From IMG/VR virus record IMGVR_UViG_3300017719_000280, positions 1 to 20,928 of that record: a stretch of DNA of 20,928 nt. One strand, written 5' to 3'. The stretch comes from a virus. Both the position numbers and the translations under genes were made by a program. The notes under the pieces are model-generated. The model made no database searches. It was given only the letters and a program-made list of their open reading frames with translations, and was not told where the DNA came from. Positions 15,513 to 20,928 of the stretch are shown one piece after another (within the stretch, counting starts at the first letter, position 1; every line of letters begins with the position of its first letter).

Positions 15513-18035
15513 TTATTCTATGTGTACAAATGTACTTGTATTATAGTTATTTATATCAGTTGAGTCAATAGTTTGTAACGTTTTGTTGCCTAAAAACTCA
15601 ATTGATTGATTAGTATTATAAAGCCTAGATGTATTATAGAAACTATCTGTGCCTTTCCTTTGTATGTAATTATTATTTATAATGGTTCTAAAATTAGGAT
15701 TTACAACCTTTACTGTATGCTCTGGTAAGAATTTATCTGCATTACTTGTTGAAGTCATTATTGAACCAGCTGTTTGAAGTGGATTTATTTTAACTTCAGT
15801 TATTAATGTATCAACATGATTATGATTACAATTAATTTCAGTTATATGTTTAAGATTAGGTACTCTTGCTTCACTATTTAAAGTACTTCCTAATCTTACA
15901 ATTGGGTCTAATATATAGCCTGAACCAGCTTGTGTTATTGTAACACCACTTATTTCTCCATCAGAATTTAAACTAAATGTTGCTTGAGCTAATACGTTTG
16001 TACTTAATAAAATACCATCTGCATCTTTTGCTTGTGGCTCTGGAAATATTATTGTTGGCGCCGAAGAATAGTTTTTATTAGCAGTGTTTATAAATTCAAC
16101 ATCTGCAATTGAACCTGCATTTGTATTTCCTGCAACAGTACCAAAGAGTGAAGACCAATTAGAACCTTCAGATGTTATAACAATATTATCAATATCTAAT
16201 CTTCCATTTGAATCAATACCAATACTTACTACTGGAGCAACACCTGTTTCGCCTTCAACATCGATACCACTAAATGTAATAGCAGGTGCTGATGAATAAC
16301 CGAATCCTGGCTCTACTATTTCAATACTTTGTAAAGCTCCGTCAAGTTTTGTTGCTGTTGCTGTAGCAGTTTCACCGGTGAATGAATGATCTGTACCGGT
16401 ACCTACACCTGAAATATTAATTACTGATTCAGATCCACTTAAAGCTTTTAATTTAACTTTACTTCCAGTAGATGTATGTATTCTATATTGAGTGCCACTT
16501 GCTAATCCAGAAATTGCTCCACCTGAACCTGAGCTATATGTAACTATTGAATTAACTGGTAAAGCAGCTTGTTGTGCACTTGTAAGTTTAATTGTATCAT
16601 CTGCAATATTAACAATACCTATCGCTAATACCTCGCTCTCGCTTCCATCAAATGTAATTGCTGTTGGAGCTGCAATGGAGAGAGCTGGTATATTATAATC
16701 TTTACCACCATTACCTATTGTAATTCCTGATACTGCTCCATTTGTAAGAGCTGCAGTTAATGTTGCTGTTGTAAACCCTGATGGAGTACCTGAATCAGAT
16801 GATGTAATCGTAGGAACTGAAGTATAACCACTTCCTCCACTTGTTACTGTTACACTGTTAATAACACCGGTTTTTAAAGCGACTGAAACAGTAGCTGATT
16901 TATGTATCTTAGCTGTTGTTGTAGGTAAGAAAGATGAAGCAAACATTTCAACAAGTACTGGTATATCTTCAGGTCCTATAATACCTGGTTGAGTACCTGG
17001 CATACGACTTAAGGTTAAAGCATCTGTTAAAACAGCTCCTGTTAATTGTAAGAATATTAATATCTCAGCAAAGTATATAAATCCACTTGGATGTACTAAT
17101 CTATCAAACGCAAGCTCCCAATCAGATAAATTTTTACCTGTTTTAATAAGGTATGAGAACTTTTGATATCTTAAACTATCTTGTACTTTAATACTATCAG
17201 ATAAGAATCCTTTATTATCTAAGTATTGTCCACCTTTTGATAATGCTGGATTAATATCCCAGTTACCACTTGAAGGTATTAATGTTTTATCATATGGAAA
17301 TTCAACTTCTGCAGTATCATTAAATAATATTTTAAAAAATATTTCTACAGAATCAGCTGATCCTCTTAACTTATAAAAATCTATTATTTGTTTATAAAGA
17401 TTTCTTTTATTTACTGTTACTCCTCTTGGAATAGTAGCAGCAATTTCTTTTTGCATTAATTCTAAATAGCTTTCTCCATTTAAATCAATGTCCATTGCTT
17501 GTTCAATTGTATTCATTACATAAGATGGTCCAGGACCTACCCAGTATTTAACAATTGTATTTAATTTAGCAGTATAATTATTATAAGATTCTAATCCATT
17601 GACAGTAAATGTCTTACCTATCTCAGATGTTGAAGTTGCAAGTGTACCTGGTAGTTCATTACCGTTTGTTATTGCTACATTGATATCAGTTAACGTTATA
17701 TTTGTTGTTGTACCATCAGGAGCTGTTAAAACGAGAGTTGAATCTGCGCCTGACTCATCAGTAAAGAATCTATTATTTTCATTCTTAGGATCTGGTATTC
17801 TAAACTGAGCTTGATTATTTAAAATAATATCACTAAAGTCTTCATTTTCTTGATATATAAACTCATCCATGTTTTGAAAAGCGTAATAAGCTTCTAAGAA
17901 TTGTTTAAGTTTAGTTTTGTCTGATAATATCTCAGTAGGTATCAATTGATCGATACGTATATCTTCTTTTGTTTGAGATAAACTTCCCTGTTCGACTTCG
18001 ATCGCGCCAGGTGTTAATGTAGACTTATATGACAT
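15513..18035 (-). CDS. Baseplate wedge protein, gp7/P2 gpI-like core with beta repeats, 840 aa
   Basis: Residues 25-90 and 165-260 form the recognisable core: RIDQLIPTEI, FLEAYYAFQN, KEIAATIPRG and then YKQIIDFYKLRGSADSVEIFF (about 214-234), KILFNDTAEVEFPYD and SSGNWD. The Y-K-L-R-G-S/T ... FF motif is typical of phage tail proteins in the position of P2 gpI, the counterpart of the T4 gp7 core. The gene order gp25-gp6-this matches P2 W-J-I. The second half (about 390-715) carries G-x-GY-x-x-x-P beta repeats (GGSGYTSVPTIT, PGFGYSSAPAITF, GSGYILDPIV). A single cysteine lies in CNHNH (736-740). ATG overlaps the gp6 stop (TAATG), with no good ribosome site, so coupling is likely. The gp7 assignment rests on order and motif, so a symbol is withheld. 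Confidence 0.8.
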   Translation of the reverse strand: MSYKSTLTPGAIEVEQGSLSQTKEDIRIDQLIPTEILSDKTKLKQFLEAYYAFQNMDEFIYQENEDFSDIILNNQAQFRIPDPKNENNRFFTDESGADSTLVLTAPDGTTTNITLTDINVAITNGNELPGTLATSTSEIGKTFTVNGLESYNNYTAKLNTIVKYWVGPGPSYVMNTIEQAMDIDLNGESYLELMQKEIAATIPRGVTVNKRNLYKQIIDFYKLRGSADSVEIFFKILFNDTAEVEFPYDKTLIPSSGNWDINPALSKGGQYLDNKGFLSDSIKVQDSLRYQKFSYLIKTGKNLSDWELAFDRLVHPSGFIYFAEILIFLQLTGAVLTDALTLSRMPGTQPGIIGPEDIPVLVEMFASSFLPTTTAKIHKSATVSVALKTGVINSVTVTSGGSGYTSVPTITSSDSGTPSGFTTATLTAALTNGAVSGITIGNGGKDYNIPALSIAAPTAITFDGSESEVLAIGIVNIADDTIKLTSAQQAALPVNSIVTYSSGSGGAISGLASGTQYRIHTSTGSKVKLKALSGSESVINISGVGTGTDHSFTGETATATATKLDGALQSIEIVEPGFGYSSAPAITFSGIDVEGETGVAPVVSIGIDSNGRLDIDNIVITSEGSNWSSLFGTVAGNTNAGSIADVEFINTANKNYSSAPTIIFPEPQAKDADGILLSTNVLAQATFSLNSDGEISGVTITQAGSGYILDPIVRLGSTLNSEARVPNLKHITEINCNHNHVDTLITEVKINPLQTAGSIMTSTSNADKFLPEHTVKVVNPNFRTIINNNYIQRKGTDSFYNTSRLYNTNQSIEFLGNKTLQTIDSTDINNYNTSTFVHIE
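15548..15555 (-). promoter_or_regulatory. T4-type late promoter for gp8
   Basis: TATAAATA on the minus strand lies inside the last codons of the gp7-like gene. The predicted start near 15542 gives a leader of about 46 nt before the gp8 ATG, with GAGAGAAG in between. An exact match in the expected place. Confidence 0.65.
15891..16859 (-). repeat. GxGY beta repeats in the gp7-like protein
   Basis: At least four units at residues about 393-455, 570-590, 650-665 and 692-715 share V-T-x-x-G-x-x-Y-x-x-x-P-x-I-x-[FS]. They are spread, not strictly tandem, and are separated by other beta-rich sequence (for example a YRIHTSTGSKVKL segment near 517-529). Confidence 0.65.
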
Positions 18036-19879
18036 TATTTAAATCTTGATGTTGTGTTATAATTTATACTACCAGCTGAACCAGCAACTGCAATAGTATC
18101 TACTTCTGGTGTTATTGTAACGCTATTATTATCTATAGAAATTAATTCAGCTCTCTTTGGAGCAAGATCTAATGAGTTAGGTAATACTGTTATTTTAATT
18201 GCTGCTGTCGTATCAGGTCTAAAGTTATTTAAAGTAACAGTTCCTTTTTCGACATCAATGATACCTGCATCATTTATAACAGTTACATTAGATAATCCAA
18301 CAACTTTATATACAATAACTTTTCTTTGTGTTGAACCACTTATAGGAACATCACCAAAGAAATGGTCTACATTATTAATTTTAAATGAAGATGATTTTAA
18401 AATAAATGCTGTTGATTGCCCTGATTGAAAGAATGGAGCAACAAAAGAAAGATCAAAATTATTATCTGAATTATTACTCGGTGTAATATTTTGAAACATT
18501 CTTGGTCTTACTATAGTATTTAATATTGATGGGTCTGAATTATCAATTGCTTTTGTTAATTGAGAATGCCTAAATACACCATCAAATTTATTTAAATTAT
18601 TAAAGTTATAATCTGTTATTGTATCTCTTACAACTGATTGTAATTCAACAGAACTTCTATCAGTTAAGTTAGGATTATATTTAAATGCTGCATCTATTTC
18701 TAAATAAGTAAAGTTAGTATTTACAATTTCTGGTACAATAGAAACTACATTCTTACCTTTTAATATTGCGCCAGTAATATCTGTTTTTTCAGCGGTTGTA
18801 AGTGTTTCTGCTAATAAAGGTTTAATTGCGATATATACTTTACCGTAATCAGGTGGATCGTTATCTTCACCACCCCATGTTGATATAGAATCGATATTAC
18901 TAAACTCTTTTTTAATAATCGCTGCGTAATCATCGGCTGTAACAGCTCTGTTTTGAGATATAAATGTTAATGGTGCGTTAAAACGTATAGATTCCATTGT
19001 TTCTTCTTCAGCTCCACCTGATGCAGCTGACGCTAATGTGACAGTAATACTACTATATCCATTGATATCATCTAACATATCAAAATTATTAGCACCGTTT
19101 GATTCTATACCTTCTGTAATAACATAATCAAGAGTTATAATGTTATTATTTGCTGGTTTAAATCCAGTAATACCATCACCGAAGTATACTTCAAAGAATC
19201 CACTTGGATTTTCTTGTAGATAATAAACCTTTGATGTTGAATCAACACCTCTTAATGATTCAAAAGGAGTGTATATATCGAATGAGCTTGACTCTTCGTT
19301 TGACTGTACTCTTACTCTTAATGTACTTGAATCTGCGTTATAATCGGTAAGTTGAAACTTTTGATTTTCTATATCATTATCAACTCTATATTTTAATTCT
19401 CTTACAGAACCTTCTGCAATAATAACATCATTAAATGTATATGTTGTACCTACTAATGTTGCTTGTTGAGTTTCTAATACCACGTATTGAAATTCTTCTC
19501 CACTTACAACAGTATTTAATTTAGTACCACGTGTTAATTCTAAAACAGTTGGTATTGTTCCTATTTCTGCAGATATATCGACAACAATATTAACTTTACC
19601 TCTTGGAGATAAAACTGATCTTGGTGTATAACCTAAAAGCTTTGCTCTTGTGACTACATTACCTCTTATCTGAGCTGAATCTAAGAATGATTCATTTAAT
19701 GAGTAGTGAGCGTTTAATGCGTTATAATGAGTATTATAAGCTAATACATCTAATAAAACATTAAGGCCTGACCCATCAAAATCATAGTCACTAAACTCTG
19801 ATTGTTGTTTTAAAAAGTTTTTTAAATTTTGCTTAATGTCTGCAAAATCTAATTCTGTTACATTTAAATTTGTTGCCAT
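18035..19879 (-). CDS. 6: Baseplate wedge protein gp6 (baseplate J family)
   Basis: In T4, gp6 forms the ring that ties the wedges together around the hub, with gp7, gp53 and gp25. The sequence shows the family's N-terminal pattern FKQ-type helix then FSDYDFDGSGLNVLLDVLAY and NTHYNALNAHYSLNESFLDSA with KLLGYTPRSVLSPRG (residues 30-94), VYFGDGITGFKP (231-242), and the baseplate-J core GGAEEETMESIRFNAP then SQNRAVTADDYAAIIKKEF (288-326) followed by DYGKVYIAIKP. Length (614) is close to T4 gp6 (660). AAGG precedes the ATG, 1 nt after the gp25 stop, and the TAA overlaps the next ATG. No truncation or missing landmark is seen. Confidence 0.93.
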   Translation of the reverse strand: MATNLNVTELDFADIKQNLKNFLKQQSEFSDYDFDGSGLNVLLDVLAYNTHYNALNAHYSLNESFLDSAQIRGNVVTRAKLLGYTPRSVLSPRGKVNIVVDISAEIGTIPTVLELTRGTKLNTVVSGEEFQYVVLETQQATLVGTTYTFNDVIIAEGSVRELKYRVDNDIENQKFQLTDYNADSSTLRVRVQSNEESSSFDIYTPFESLRGVDSTSKVYYLQENPSGFFEVYFGDGITGFKPANNNIITLDYVITEGIESNGANNFDMLDDINGYSSITVTLASAASGGAEEETMESIRFNAPLTFISQNRAVTADDYAAIIKKEFSNIDSISTWGGEDNDPPDYGKVYIAIKPLLAETLTTAEKTDITGAILKGKNVVSIVPEIVNTNFTYLEIDAAFKYNPNLTDRSSVELQSVVRDTITDYNFNNLNKFDGVFRHSQLTKAIDNSDPSILNTIVRPRMFQNITPSNNSDNNFDLSFVAPFFQSGQSTAFILKSSSFKINNVDHFFGDVPISGSTQRKVIVYKVVGLSNVTVINDAGIIDVEKGTVTLNNFRPDTTAAIKITVLPNSLDLAPKRAELISIDNNSVTITPEVDTIAVAGSAGSINYNTTSRFK

Positions 19880-19880
19880 A

Positions 19881-20330
19881 TTATCTTAACCTTCTTAACT
19901 CGATATTTACTGATGTTGCTTGATCGAATTCTTTTATTTTAAAATTTACTATAATACCATATGAATTCGCTTGAGTGTTATCAATTATATTAATTGATGT
20001 TACTCTGATTCTTGGCTCGTGATTATCTAATACATTTTTTATGTTATCTCTTAACATAATTTCTGTAAATAAACCTGCAGGTTCAAATAATAAACCTCTT
20101 AGGTTAGCGCCTAAATCATCTTGAAATGGTCTCTCATAAAAATTAGAAACTAATAAATTTTTAACTGCATTTTTAATTGCAGCATCGTCTTTTAACGATA
20201 CTATATCCTTACGTATAGGATGTATCTTTAAAGAAAGGTCTAAATCACTCCATGACTTTTTCTTTGCGACAACGCTCGCTTGTTCTAGCTTACCAGTTAT
20301 TCGTTTACTGCCTGTATATAATCCTGCCAT
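19881..20330 (-). CDS. 25: Baseplate wedge protein gp25 (GPW/gp25 family)
   Basis: At 149 residues it matches the usual gp25 size (132 in T4). It shows SDLDLSLKIHPIRKDIVSLK (about 28-47), the family core AIKNAVKNLLVSNFYERPFQ with DDLGANLRGLLFEP (51-84), and NHEPRIRVTSINI (103-115) with the EPR motif that anchors gp25 in the wedge, then a final VNFKIKEF strand. In T4 the protein starts sheath polymerisation at the baseplate. The first codon is only 5 nt from a TATAAATA element, so the mRNA made there would begin at or next to the ATG. Only a weak AAAGAG lies further upstream, within range of a read-through transcript. Confidence 0.93.
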   Translation of the reverse strand: MAGLYTGSKRITGKLEQASVVAKKKSWSDLDLSLKIHPIRKDIVSLKDDAAIKNAVKNLLVSNFYERPFQDDLGANLRGLLFEPAGLFTEIMLRDNIKNVLDNHEPRIRVTSINIIDNTQANSYGIIVNFKIKEFDQATSVNIELRRLR

Positions 20331-20335
20331 ATATG

Positions 20336-20343
20336 TATTTATA
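20336..20343 (-). promoter_or_regulatory. T4-type late promoter abutting the gp25 start codon
   Basis: TATAAATA on the minus strand lies in the 17-nt gap between the upstream stop and gp25. Counting the octamer as -13 to -6, as in T4, puts +1 at 20330, the A of the ATG. This would give a leaderless message if the usual spacing holds. Confidence 0.65.
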
Positions 20344-20347
20344 CTCT

Positions 20348-20928
20348 TTAATCGGCTTCTTCAACCGTAAATGCGTTAGGAAGTTGATTATCTATATCAA
20401 TAACAACTGCTACTTCTTGTATACCTGCTGGTAATTCAATTGTTTTTGGTACTCCTATTATCTCTAAGAACTTACAAAAATCTAATGTTAAGAATGCAAT
20501 AATATCATCTAGTCCTGGTATAGCTTCTATAGCATCTGTTATTTTAGAGAGTACTTCTTTAAGTAGATACGCAAAATAATCTTGAGCAAAATTAATTAAT
20601 TTTTTTATTAATCTATCTCTTTGAAATTCTGATATCTCTACCTTTTCAGTTATTTCACCGCCTAATATTTGTTCTATAGTAAAGGGCCCTATCTGTATAT
20701 TTTTTAAATCTTCTATTTGTTGTGCTATATCTTTTTTCTCATCAGCAATAATAGCTTGTATCGCTAATTTAGCAGCTGCTCTTGGGTCAGTTGGTAAAGT
20801 AAAGCCTAATCCTAAATCTTGTAATCCTTGTATAAAATTGCCAGTTTGAAAGTCTTTTACTTTTTCTTTAAAGAAATCTTTTACTGTTTTCTTTTTAAAA
20901 TCTAAACTATCAAACTTATCTTTATATA
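20348..20928 (-). CDS. Unrecognised protein, probable virion/baseplate component, N-terminus outside window
   Basis: An open frame runs from the window edge to TAA at 20348-20350, giving the last 192 residues. The visible part starts Lys/Phe/Asp-rich (KFDSLDFKKKTVKDFFKEK), then GNFIQGLQDLGLGFTLPTDP and AAAKLAIQAIIADEKKDIAQ, a helical stretch ISEFQRDRLIKKLINFAQDY, the segment IPGLDDIIAFLTLTFCKFLE, and an acidic end ITIDNQLPNAFTVEEAD-like (read as IDIDNQLPNAFTVEEAD). The mix of amphipathic helices does not match a family I can name. Position directly before gp25 and 17 nt away in the same direction suggests a late structural gene; that is inference from context only. Confidence 0.75.
   Translation of the reverse strand, partial: YKDKFDSLDFKKKTVKDFFKEKVKDFQTGNFIQGLQDLGLGFTLPTDPRAAAKLAIQAIIADEKKDIAQQIEDLKNIQIGPFTIEQILGGEITEKVEISEFQRDRLIKKLINFAQDYFAYLLKEVLSKITDAIEAIPGLDDIIAFLTLDFCKFLEIIGVPKTIELPAGIQEVAVVIDIDNQLPNAFTVEEAD

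Noticed and set aside
15674-15681. Another TATAAATA on the minus strand inside the gp7-like gene
   Set aside because: It lies about 180 nt from the next start, with a better placed copy at 15548-15555 in between. Chance copies are expected in DNA this rich in A and T.
1-20928. tRNA, IS element, integrase site or auxiliary metabolic gene
   Set aside because: No cloverleaf with a CCA-adjacent acceptor stem, no transposase motif, no terminal inverted repeats, and no enzyme-like protein were seen; all genes fit virion structure or are unrecognised.

Overview
This window looks like part of the late structural region of a T4-like marine myovirus. The DNA is strongly AT-rich, roughly one third G+C by eye. 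Every convincing gene lies on the minus strand, so the region reads from 20928 down to 1. The protein set (gp25, gp6, a gp7/P2-gpI-like protein, gp8, a DUF4815-type giant protein, and several beta-repeat fibre proteins) resembles that of cyanophages and SAR11 pelagiphages. I cannot tell from the sequence which host it infects. There is no tRNA, transposon, CRISPR array, integrase or photosynthesis gene here.

The layout follows transcription. A partial unrecognised gene (20348-20928) comes first. The baseplate wedge block follows: gp25 (19881-20330), gp6 (18035-19879), the gp7/gpI-like protein (15513-18035) and gp8 (13910-15496). Next are a 1743-residue DUF4815-type virion protein (8651-13882), a 67-residue coiled-coil protein (8439-8642) and a 1401-residue fibre with a C-terminal S74 self-cleaving chaperone (4234-8439). 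A small beta-sandwich protein (3886-4224), a 71-residue protein (3669-3884) and a 532-residue fibre-like protein (2069-3667) follow. The last gene is a further large fibre (1-1982) that starts at TTG and runs off the window edge.

Genes are packed head to tail with 1-nt gaps or TAATG overlaps inside blocks. Five copies of the T4 late-promoter octamer TATAAATA stand just upstream of block starts, which splits the region into five probable late transcription units: gp25-gp6-gp7; gp8; DUF4815 protein-67 aa-S74 fibre; 112 aa-71 aa-532 aa; and the terminal fibre. The products should build the hexagonal baseplate and the fibres attached to it.

The least ordinary features are two perfect palindromes spaced exactly 30 bp centre to centre in the leader of the last fibre gene, a late promoter placed so that gp25 mRNA may be leaderless, repeat modules shared between neighbouring baseplate and fibre genes, and overlap of protein C-termini with the next gene's ribosome binding site. 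I saw no defence system or unknown enzyme pathway. There is no gene-free stretch longer than 86 bases.
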